From Hyella patelloides LEGE 07179 (lineage in GTDB: Bacteria; Cyanobacteriota; Cyanobacteriia; Cyanobacteriales; Xenococcaceae): DNA of 64,000 nt. Below the pieces are notes generated by a model. The model had not been told where the DNA came from. It ran no database searches and saw only the letters and a program-made list of their open reading frames with translations. Within the stretch, counting starts at the first letter, position 1. Each line of letters starts with the position of its first letter. Shown here piece by piece: positions 45,821-54,375 of this stretch. The translations under genes were made by a program, and so were the position numbers. The stretch is from NCBI RefSeq assembly GCF_900659865.1, contig NZ_LR213767.1:1-64000 (forward strand). The letters run 5' to 3'.

Positions 45821-46729
45821 ATGAACATGAATATTAACGATAATAGACATCACAAACTCTTAGGTGAAATTTTAGTTGAAGCAGGTTTAATTAGTATTAT
45901 TCAAATAGAGACTGCATTAGGAGAGCAGTTAAAAAATGATTTGAAAATTGGCGAAATACTAATTTCTCATGGCTGGATTAAGCAATCAACTATTGACTTT
46001 TTTCTTGAAGAATGGCCAAAAATAATTAAATCAGACAAGAAAAAATCTTTAATTTTTTATTTGCTTAAATCTGGTTTAATAAATACAAAAATAGTTAAGG
46101 ATTTAGCATTTAAACACAAACAAAAAAAATCTTATAAAAATAAAAAAGATAGCTTTTATGAATTAATTATAAAAGAAGGCTATATAGAAAAAATTACAAT
46201 AGATTATTTTCAGATAAATCTCTTTAACAATTCTAACTTTAATATTTACCATTTTACTGAACCTTACAAAATTCTCAAGAATTATATCAAAGGAGAAACT
46301 GATTTTAAACAGAGTCAATTAATCAAAGCTAGATTAAAAGGAATTACTCTTAAAGATGTAAAGCTAGATAAATCTGATTTTAGATGTGCTGATTTAAGAA
46401 GCTGTAATTTAAGTTTTTCTAGCTTGACTCAATCCAATTTAAATTGGGCCGATCTGCATAAAGCAGTTTTATGTGGAGTGAATTTAAGACAATCTTGGCT
46501 ACAGCAAGCAAATTTAAAAGAATCTTGTTTAGAAAAAGTTAACTTTCATGGTGCTAATTTAAAATTTGCCAATTTGAGAAATGCCTATCTTTTAAAAGCT
46601 TCTTTTTCTAATGCTGATTTAAGAGGTGCTAAATTAGCTTCACATTATCCTTATGATGTATATTATAATTCTAAAACTCGCTTTGATGATGATTTCGATC
46701 CTATAGCTGCTGGTTGGATTAAAAAATAA
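45821..46729 (+). CDS. GspE-N-like / pentapeptide repeat protein
   Basis: 302 aa. Residues 12-75 (LLGEILVEAGLISIIQIETALGEQL and KIGEILISHGWIKQSTIDFFL) resemble the N-terminal helical domain of type II secretion/type IV pilus ATPases (GspE/PilB N-domain). A second degenerate copy follows at about 85-135. Residues 160-275 are pentapeptide repeats (ADLRSCNLSFSSLTQSNLNWADL). The protein ends with a short acidic tail. It has no ATPase domain. A regulatory role near a secretion or pilus motor is inference from the N-domain. Very A+T-rich. Confidence 0.72.
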   Translation: MNMNINDNRHHKLLGEILVEAGLISIIQIETALGEQLKNDLKIGEILISHGWIKQSTIDFFLEEWPKIIKSDKKKSLIFYLLKSGLINTKIVKDLAFKHKQKKSYKNKKDSFYELIIKEGYIEKITIDYFQINLFNNSNFNIYHFTEPYKILKNYIKGETDFKQSQLIKARLKGITLKDVKLDKSDFRCADLRSCNLSFSSLTQSNLNWADLHKAVLCGVNLRQSWLQQANLKESCLEKVNFHGANLKFANLRNAYLLKASFSNADLRGAKLASHYPYDVYYNSKTRFDDDFDPIAAGWIKK

Positions 46730-46849
46730 GAGAAAAGTAGAAAAAAATCAATTTCACTATTATTATTATTTCATTATTTATTCTATTCCCATCCCATTAT
46801 AAGATTACCTAAAATAAAAGAGAGCTAATAGAGCAATACATAACTAATA

Positions 46850-46947
46850 GGACTTACGCAAAAAAAACTTAAAAACACCATTGGTAGGGTGGGTGTACCT
46901 CGCCCTACCGCACATATTGAGTAAAAATTTCCATAATGCGTAAGTCC
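46850..46947. mobile_element. MITE-like element with 11-bp terminal inverted repeats
   Basis: GGACTTACGCA (46850-46860) and TGCGTAAGTCC (46937-46947) are perfect inverted ends of a 98-bp non-coding element. Inside is the palindromic repeat GGTAGGG (46883-46889) / CCCTACC (46903-46909). Size, ends and lack of coding match a miniature inverted-repeat transposable element. Flanks TAATA/TTACTAA leave the target duplication unclear. Confidence 0.7.
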
Positions 46948-47023
46948 TTACTAAGTCTCTAAATTGATTTTGAAAAGAGTTTTAATTAAGCTCAAAACCC
47001 TCTACTCATCACGCCTCCTGCCT

Positions 47024-48334
47024 TCATTTAAGCATAAAGCGATCGCAATTTAAAATTTGTTTCGGATCGAATTTTTGTTTGATATTTGTCATCATCTCTA
47101 AAGCGTTACCACTATAACCCCAAATATCTATCTGTTGCTTAATATTTTGGGGTGCAGTTAACACAGAAAGAAAACCAGATTTATTTTGACAAAATTCTCT
47201 GATAGTTTGGATTATATTTGGTTCAGTTACGGAAAGTTGTAACATCCCAATACCGCTTCCGATATGAATCATTGCATAGCTTTGAGAATCAATGCTTTTT
47301 AGTTGCTGTAATAATTCCATTGCTTCTGTGGATAAAATTCCGAACTTACAGATAGTAGCTTCTAGTGTTTGTGGAGTACGTACTAAAGTAGCTAATTGAT
47401 GCCATAATTGCTGTTCTGATTCTGCTTGGTAAGGAGTTATCTTGACAGCTAAATTATCGAGCATAGTTGCCAATTGAGCAGTCTGATCTTGAATGCTTTC
47501 AGGAATAGCTTGAAAACGAACTAACAGAGCGTTATCTTCGGTGATTTCTAATTTTTTAGCGACGGAGGCTGTAATTAAATCCGCAGCAGTGGGTGTTAAA
47601 CTAGAATTTTTGAGTAATTTAATTGCTTGAGCGATTTGTTCGCCTTTTCCTGCAATGGCTAAAGTTTGAGAAGCTTGGGGAATAGGATAAGTGCGAAAGG
47701 TAACTTGAGTAATAATACCTAACGTACCATAAGAGCCGATAAATAGCTTCATTAAGTCGTAACCAGCAACATTTTTAACTACCCTTCCTCCAGCTTTAGC
47801 AATTTCACCATCTCCTCGCACAAAAGAAATACCCAATACTAAATCTCGGATTCCACCGTATCGTTGGCGCAGACTTCCTGTATCTGCGGTGGCTAAGATA
47901 CCCCCAATAGTGGCTGTTTCAGGAAAAGCAGGATCGATGGGTAAAAACTGATTGGTTGCTTTTAGGGTTGCTTGTAACTTAGCTAGTGTGATTCCTGCTT
48001 CTACTGTGATGGTTAAATCATCTACAGCGTGTTGTATAATGCGATCGCATTTTTGGGTACTAACTACTAATTGAACATCTTTAGTTAATCCACCCCAATC
48101 TAGTTTACTACCATTACCACAGGGCATTATGTTCCACCGTTCATAATAAGCAGTTTTTATAACTGTAGCCAAGACATCTACTTTATGGGGAATAACTAAG
48201 TAAACTGATTCTAAAGAGCCTGTGACTGACTGTTTAATTTTATGTTGCCAATCAGAATCAGTATGGGGAAATTTGATGATTGTAGCGTTGCAGTTTGTTA
48301 TTGATTGTAGCTTATCAGCGATCGCATTAGACAT
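47024..48334 (-). CDS. glcE: Glycolate oxidase FAD-binding subunit
   Basis: 436-aa FAD-linked oxidoreductase. The N-terminal FAD_binding_4 domain has YERWNIMPCGNGSKLDWGG, a GITLAKLQATL segment, PAFPETATIGGILATADTGSLRQRYGGIRDLVLGI and AGGRVVKNVAGYDLMKLFIGSYGTLGII, the standard GlcE pattern. The C-terminus ends in FDPKQILNCDRFM. With GlcD and the iron-sulfur GlcF it forms glycolate dehydrogenase, which recycles photorespiratory glycolate. glcD and glcF are not in the window, as is common in cyanobacteria. The ATG at 48334 is well placed. Confidence 0.9.
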   Translation of the reverse strand: MSNAIADKLQSITNCNATIIKFPHTDSDWQHKIKQSVTGSLESVYLVIPHKVDVLATVIKTAYYERWNIMPCGNGSKLDWGGLTKDVQLVVSTQKCDRIIQHAVDDLTITVEAGITLAKLQATLKATNQFLPIDPAFPETATIGGILATADTGSLRQRYGGIRDLVLGISFVRGDGEIAKAGGRVVKNVAGYDLMKLFIGSYGTLGIITQVTFRTYPIPQASQTLAIAGKGEQIAQAIKLLKNSSLTPTAADLITASVAKKLEITEDNALLVRFQAIPESIQDQTAQLATMLDNLAVKITPYQAESEQQLWHQLATLVRTPQTLEATICKFGILSTEAMELLQQLKSIDSQSYAMIHIGSGIGMLQLSVTEPNIIQTIREFCQNKSGFLSVLTAPQNIKQQIDIWGYSGNALEMMTNIKQKFDPKQILNCDRFMLK

Positions 48335-48591
48335 GAAATTTTTATCTCTTTAGGAAAAAGGTTCATCTTTTCAGCCTACTAAAAAATATTTAATTAATTT
48401 AGTTGGCATTGCTGATTTTAAGGTATCAAGTAAATAACAGTGAGTAATTGGACAAAGTTAATTTTATTGATGGAGAGTAGGTAATCAGGAAATTCTGAAC
48501 AGGGAACAGAAAATAATTTGTGCAATTAATTCTGTCTAAGTACTTACTGTTAGTATCTATGGGCTATTAACATTTTTAAGATGTATGAGAG

Positions 48592-51500
48592 ATGAAGTCA
48601 GAATCACGACGTTTTATCAATAATATAGGATCGCGATTTTTGATTCTTGCTTTTGCGGTACTAATTTTCTTAGGAGGAATTAGTTTCAAACAGGCGAGAA
48701 AGGTGTTAATCGAATCTACTTTTGAAAAATTAAAAATTGTCACTACAATTAAAGAGGATGAAATTAAGCTTTGGTTTCGTCAAGAAAAAGCTAGTTTTTT
48801 ATTAATTAGTCAGTTTGCAGAAGTAAGTAACTATACTGAAATTTTATTAGACAAAGACTCTTCTAATAAAGAAAAAGTTCAAGCCGAACGACAATTAAGC
48901 GATTGCTTAAAGCATATTTTAGAGTTTAAAAATAATTGGAACAATATTTCAATTCTCGCTCTTAATGGTGAGGTTATTTTAGGAACAGATTCTAGCCTAG
49001 AAGGAAAAATCATCCCCATTGATAAATTAAATTATTATGATGTTTCAACTACCAGAGATCGTATTAATCCAATTTTTTATCAATCAGAATTTACAGGAAA
49101 GCCCACTGTTACTTTAGGTATTCCTCTTTTTAATAGCGCAAAAAAGCAAATTGCTTTAGTTACCACAAACCTTAATTTAAGACAATTAGCTCCTATTGTC
49201 GGCAAACAAACAGGACTAGGTGCAACAGAAAAAATATATTTAGTCAGTTTACTTCAGGGAAATCCTACTTTAATCTCTCAAGATTCTCAGGCTTCGGATT
49301 CTAATTTCAATAGTTGGCTACTCAAGAATATCAACCCCAAAAATAACAGTCAAAAAATTTATTATAACTCTCAAAAACAACCTATACTTGGAATTTATCA
49401 GAGTTTAAATGACCAAAATATTGTTTTAATTGCCCAAATACATCAAGCAGAAGCTTTAATACTCGCTCATAAATTAGCTCGAACAATTACATTGTTTGCT
49501 ATAGCGAGTATGGGAATTATTTACGGAGTAATCAGACATTTCACTAAAGAGTTAAAATGTTCTCGATGGCAACAAGAAAAACAACAAAAACAATTAGAGC
49601 AAGAAGTCATTGAAAAAAGAAAAATAGCTCAAGCTTTAGCTAGAAGTAATGCCATTCTTTCGGCACAACAAAAGACTTCTATTGATGGTATTTTAATTAT
49701 CGATAAACGGCAGCATATCGTTACTTATAATCAACGTTTTATTGATTTATGGCAAATACAACAGTCATTTCCCATCGGTAGTTCTGGAGAGAGTCTACTA
49801 GCTTATTTAAAGGCTCAGCTTCAAAATTCGACTTTTGATTTTCAACAAAATATCACAATAGAAAGTTACCAAGAAATTTTACTTCAAGATGGTAGATTTT
49901 TTGAAGTTTATTCTAATGTCATTGATACGCAACAAACCAATTATGGCAGTATTTTTTATTTTCGCGATATTACCAATCGTAAAAGTTTTGAGCAAGAGAT
50001 CGAGAAGTCTTATCAATTTTTATTGCACATTTTAAACACTATTCCCGACCCGATTTTTGTCAAAGATGAAGAACATCGCTGGCTGTTAGTTAATGATGCT
50101 TTTTGCGAATTTTTGGGTCATTCTAGAGCAGAACTTATTGGTAAGTCAGATTATGATTTTTTTCCACCTCAAGAAGCCGAAGTATTTTGGGAACAAGATA
50201 ATTTAGTTTTCGCCACGGGAAGAGCTCACGCTAATGAAGAATATTTGACTGATAGTGATAGTGTAGAACATACTATAGCCACTCATAAAGCAGTTTTTCA
50301 AAACGTGAATAATAGCTATATTTTAGTTGGTGCAATTAGAGATATAACTCAATTAAAACAAACAGAAACAAAGTTAAAAGAATCCGAAGCATTTTTAAAA
50401 TTAATTATTAATACTGTTCCTCAAGCAATTTTTTGGAAAGATATTCAATCTGTATATTTAGGCTGTAATCAAACTTTTGCCATCGCTGCTGGTTTGGAAC
50501 ATCCAGATCTAGTTATGGGGAAAACAGATGATGATTTTCCTTGGTCAGAAGCCGAAACGAAATGTTGTCTTGAAGGAGATCGCTATTGTATAGAACAAGA
50601 AAAACCTTTATATCATATTGCAGAAACTCAAATTACTCCTAGTGGAAAGCAAATTAATGTAGATATTAGCAAAGTACCTTTACGTAATTTAAAAGGTGAA
50701 GTAATTGGAGTTTTAGGAACTTATGAAGATGTTAGTAAGCAACAAAGAAAAGTCGAATCTTTACGTCTCATTGTTGAAGGTACAGCTAGTAAAATTGGTC
50801 AAGATTTTTTCCAGTCTTGTGTCAAAACTTTAGTCAATATTTTGGATGTTAACTACGCCTTAGTTACGACATTTGACAAGAACAATCAAGCGGAAATCAT
50901 GGCTTTATGGGAAGATGGTAACTTGACTAGCAATTCACAATTTGAGTTCTCTCAAACTTTTTTAATTCAGCTTGAAAATACCAAAGAAGTTATTCATTAT
51001 TCTCTAACAGAACAAGATTTATTACCGCGACATGATTCCTTAAAATCTTTTATAGGAGCTAATTTTTTAGGGATTGCTATTGCTAATGCTTCAGGAGATA
51101 CTCTAGGGTATCTAGCGATCGCAGATCGCCAATCTTTAGTGGACAAACTGGAAGAAGCAAAACTAATTTTACAAATTTTTGCAGCTAGAGCCAGCGCAGA
51201 ATTACAACGTAAATACACTCAACAAGCTCTAGAACATCAATTACAAAGAGCTAATCTACTAGCTAAGATTACTCAGCAAATCCGCTCTAATCTCAGAATA
51301 GAAGATGTTTTTCAAGCTACTGTAGATAGTATTGGTCGAGCTTTTGCTGTTAGTCGCTGTCATTTAATTACTTGTCAAGAAGCAACTGTCTCTTCCAGCC
51401 AAATTGTTGCAGAATATTGTCTTGCCGATTATATTTCTTTATTAGATGCTTCTATTCCTCCTGGGTCAAATCCTTATATAGAGAAAGTCTTAACCCAAGA

Positions 51501-54264
51501 TAAAGCAGTCGCTTCTGCTAATATCGATCGAGAACCGTTACTGAGACAGCAAAAGCAATTTTCCCATCAAATAGAACTAAAATCGATCTTGGCTGTGCGA
51601 ACTTCTTATCAGGGAAAAATCAATGGGTGGTTAACTTTACATCAATGCGATCGCTATCGTCAATGGAAATCTGAAGAAATTGAATTGTTAGAATCTGTAG
51701 CCGACTCGGTAGGGATCGCCTTAGCACAAGTACAACTGCTCAAACAAGAAATTACTAGAAGAAACCAGCTAAATATTCAAAATCAGCAATTACAAGCAGA
51801 AATAACCGAAAGACAAACAATTCAGCAAGTTCTTAAAGAAAAATCCCTTGCTATCGAATCCTCTTATGATGGGATGGCAATCTTAGAAGATTACAAATTT
51901 ATTTACCTGAACCCTACTCATATAGAGCTATTTGGTTATGACTCCGCAGAAGAATTATTAGGTCAACATTGGAGTGTTTTATACTCTCACGAAGAGTTAA
52001 TACACTTGGAAACCAAAATCATGCCTTTGCTATTAAAGCAGGGTTATTGGAAAGGGGAAACCCTCGCCAAGCGCAAAGACGGTAGTTTATTCGATGAAGA
52101 AATTAGCCTTAATTTTACTTCAGAAGGCAAAGTGATCTGCATCTGTCGTAATATTACAGAACGCAAACAAGCCGAAAGAGTCTTAGAACAACAGTTACAC
52201 AGAGAATTACTGCTGAGTCGCATCACCTACGAAATTAGGCAACGCCTTGATAGTCAAGCAATCTTCCATACTGCAACCACTCAAATTGGTCGTGCTTTTC
52301 GAGTCAACCGTTGTGTGATTCATACCTATGAAACTATCCCTGAGCCTAATATTTGTGTTGTGGCAGAATATTTAGAATCAGAATCGGACTATGATTCTTT
52401 GTTGGGTTTGAGAATTACCGTTAAAGATAACCCTCACGTTACTGCTTTATTAAAACGAGATATAGCGAACGCTACTCCCAATGTCTATAAAGATCCTTTG
52501 TTCGAGAAGATTATTCCTCTTTGCCAACAAATCAAGCTCAAATCTGTGTTAGCTATTCGCACATCTTATCAAGATGAACCCAACGGCTGTATTTCTCTGC
52601 AACAATGCGATGATTATCGTCAATGGACTCATGAAGAAATTACTCTTTTAGAAGCTGTTGCTACTCAGGTAGGAATTGCTATTTCTCAAGCTAAACTACT
52701 CGAACAAGAACAAAAACAACGCCAAGAGTTAGAAATAGCCAAAAGCAAAGCGGAAGTCGCATCTTTAGCTAAAAGCGAGTTTCTGGCAAAAATGACCCAT
52801 GAATTACGCACTCCTCTCAATGCTATTTTGGGTTTTACTCAGCTAATGTGTCGTGACTCGACTACCACTTCCGAACAAAAAGAGATTCTTAGTATTATCA
52901 ATAGCAGTGGCGAACATCTACTATCTCTAATTAGTGATGTCTTGGAAATGTCCAAAATCGAAGCAGGAAAAACTACCCTACAATGTCTAGACTGTGACCT
53001 GAATCGTCTTCTCAATTCTCTATTTGCAATGCTGCAAATTAAAGCAAAATCTAAAGGGATTGATTTAATCTTTAACCTCTCTCCTGACTTACCACCCTGC
53101 ATTAAAATCGATGAAGGAAAACTAAGACAAATCCTAATTAACCTCTTAAGTAATGCAATCAAATTTACTTCTCAAGGAACAGTAACTCTGACGGTAAATA
53201 GTCAACTGATGACTCCGCGTACAAGCTCTGCGGGGTTCACAAGGGGGCGAGGAAACCTCGCCCCACGACCCCTTGCTCTTCGAGGGTGGGGTCAGCCCCT
53301 CACAAAAGCTAATTCTCTTTGCGAACAAGCTCTATTTTTTACCTTACAAGATACAGGAGTTGGTATTGCACCAGAAGAATTAAAAAACCTTTTCCAAACC
53401 TTTAGACAAACCAAATCGGGTAAAAATTTAGGAGAAGGAACAGGCTTAGGTTTAGCCATTTCTCAGCGATTTATTCAAATGATGGATGGTCAAATTTCTG
53501 TGGAGAGCCAAGTCAATCGAGGAACTAAATTTGAGTTTATGATTCCTCTCAAAATGGGCAATCTACAACAAGTAAAATATTTAGAACAGCAAAAAGATCG
53601 CCAAGTGGTTAGTTTAGCTGCGGAACAACCAGATTACAAAATCTTAATCGTGGAAGATCAATGGGAAAATCGCCGTATTTTGCATCAATTGCTTAATTCT
53701 ATAGGTTTTATCACCAAAGAAGCCATTAACGGTTCACAAGCCATTAATATAGCTCAATCTTGGCAACCAGATTTAATCTTAATGGATCTGGAACTACCAA
53801 TTCTTAATGGTTATCAAACAACCAAAAAAATCAAGCAACACATGACAACTAAATGTCCTATCATAATTGCTATTACCGCCAATGCCTTTGATGAAGAGCG
53901 ACAAAAAATGCTCTCCGTTGGTTGTGATGATTTTATGGCAAAACCTTTCCAAGCAGAAAATCTTTTTGAAGTTTTGGCTCATCATTTGAAACTCCAATAC
54001 ATCTATGAAAAGTCATCGGATATTACTCACGTTTCTCAACCACAACACAATGAAATATCGCCCACAGCCATTAAGTCTCAACTTACTCAAATGCCTCCAG
54101 AATGGCGCGATCAAATGGAAGAATGTGCGATCGCTCTAGAGAGAACTATTGTCTTACAATTAATTGCCGAAATTCCTGACTCTGCTAGGGATTTAGCAAT
54201 TACTTTTAAACAATGGGTAGAAGATTTTCGCTTTGATAAAATTACTGAATGCTTGAAAAAGTAA
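48592..54264 (+). CDS. Membrane-anchored hybrid histidine kinase (PAS/GAF rich)
   Basis: 1890 aa. Transmembrane helices at about 13-32 and 298-316 enclose a Cache-like extracellular sensor. PAS domains follow at about 350-455, 475-590 and 605-725, then GAF-like domains at about 730-870 and 905-1055, a PAS near 1085-1195 and another GAF at about 1205-1360. HisKA has phospho-acceptor His1403 (KMTHELRTPLNAI). The HATPase has the N-box INLLSNAIKF, G1 DTGVGIAPEE and G2 GEGTGLGLAIS. A receiver at about 1680-1795 has Asp1732 (LILMDLELPILNGY). Between the N-box and G1, residues 1540-1578 are an in-frame insertion encoded by a palindromic repeat (53209-53325). The REC-GGDEF-EAL gene follows after 111 bp and may be its partner. 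Confidence 0.88.
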   Translation: MKSESRRFINNIGSRFLILAFAVLIFLGGISFKQARKVLIESTFEKLKIVTTIKEDEIKLWFRQEKASFLLISQFAEVSNYTEILLDKDSSNKEKVQAERQLSDCLKHILEFKNNWNNISILALNGEVILGTDSSLEGKIIPIDKLNYYDVSTTRDRINPIFYQSEFTGKPTVTLGIPLFNSAKKQIALVTTNLNLRQLAPIVGKQTGLGATEKIYLVSLLQGNPTLISQDSQASDSNFNSWLLKNINPKNNSQKIYYNSQKQPILGIYQSLNDQNIVLIAQIHQAEALILAHKLARTITLFAIASMGIIYGVIRHFTKELKCSRWQQEKQQKQLEQEVIEKRKIAQALARSNAILSAQQKTSIDGILIIDKRQHIVTYNQRFIDLWQIQQSFPIGSSGESLLAYLKAQLQNSTFDFQQNITIESYQEILLQDGRFFEVYSNVIDTQQTNYGSIFYFRDITNRKSFEQEIEKSYQFLLHILNTIPDPIFVKDEEHRWLLVNDAFCEFLGHSRAELIGKSDYDFFPPQEAEVFWEQDNLVFATGRAHANEEYLTDSDSVEHTIATHKAVFQNVNNSYILVGAIRDITQLKQTETKLKESEAFLKLIINTVPQAIFWKDIQSVYLGCNQTFAIAAGLEHPDLVMGKTDDDFPWSEAETKCCLEGDRYCIEQEKPLYHIAETQITPSGKQINVDISKVPLRNLKGEVIGVLGTYEDVSKQQRKVESLRLIVEGTASKIGQDFFQSCVKTLVNILDVNYALVTTFDKNNQAEIMALWEDGNLTSNSQFEFSQTFLIQLENTKEVIHYSLTEQDLLPRHDSLKSFIGANFLGIAIANASGDTLGYLAIADRQSLVDKLEEAKLILQIFAARASAELQRKYTQQALEHQLQRANLLAKITQQIRSNLRIEDVFQATVDSIGRAFAVSRCHLITCQEATVSSSQIVAEYCLADYISLLDASIPPGSNPYIEKVLTQDKAVASANIDREPLLRQQKQFSHQIELKSILAVRTSYQGKINGWLTLHQCDRYRQWKSEEIELLESVADSVGIALAQVQLLKQEITRRNQLNIQNQQLQAEITERQTIQQVLKEKSLAIESSYDGMAILEDYKFIYLNPTHIELFGYDSAEELLGQHWSVLYSHEELIHLETKIMPLLLKQGYWKGETLAKRKDGSLFDEEISLNFTSEGKVICICRNITERKQAERVLEQQLHRELLLSRITYEIRQRLDSQAIFHTATTQIGRAFRVNRCVIHTYETIPEPNICVVAEYLESESDYDSLLGLRITVKDNPHVTALLKRDIANATPNVYKDPLFEKIIPLCQQIKLKSVLAIRTSYQDEPNGCISLQQCDDYRQWTHEEITLLEAVATQVGIAISQAKLLEQEQKQRQELEIAKSKAEVASLAKSEFLAKMTHELRTPLNAILGFTQLMCRDSTTTSEQKEILSIINSSGEHLLSLISDVLEMSKIEAGKTTLQCLDCDLNRLLNSLFAMLQIKAKSKGIDLIFNLSPDLPPCIKIDEGKLRQILINLLSNAIKFTSQGTVTLTVNSQLMTPRTSSAGFTRGRGNLAPRPLALRGWGQPLTKANSLCEQALFFTLQDTGVGIAPEELKNLFQTFRQTKSGKNLGEGTGLGLAISQRFIQMMDGQISVESQVNRGTKFEFMIPLKMGNLQQVKYLEQQKDRQVVSLAAEQPDYKILIVEDQWENRRILHQLLNSIGFITKEAINGSQAINIAQSWQPDLILMDLELPILNGYQTTKKIKQHMTTKCPIIIAITANAFDEERQKMLSVGCDDFMAKPFQAENLFEVLAHHLKLQYIYEKSSDITHVSQPQHNEISPTAIKSQLTQMPPEWRDQMEECAIALERTIVLQLIAEIPDSARDLAITFKQWVEDFRFDKITECLKK
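53209..53325. repeat. Palindromic repeat inserted in frame in kinase gene
   Basis: GGGGCGAGG (53244-53252) and CCTCGCCCC (53256-53264) form a perfect hairpin, and GACCCC / GGGGTC pair around 53267-53293. The segment is G+C-rich and Arg/Pro/Gly-coding, unlike its A+T-rich neighbours. GAGGAAACCTC is shared with the spacer repeat at 5714-5724 (one side). It keeps the reading frame. Confidence 0.75.
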
Positions 54265-54375
54265 AGCCGACATTTCATCATATTTTAAGCCTGATACTTT
54301 AATATTGAAGTTTGCTCATTGAAGTTTGCGCGCTTACTTACCTGCTGACTCTCAACTAACCACTTATGCCTAATC

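Noticed and set aside
53146-53328. Minus-strand frame over the kinase insertion
   Set aside because: Open only because the palindromic insertion is G+C-rich; no protein likeness.
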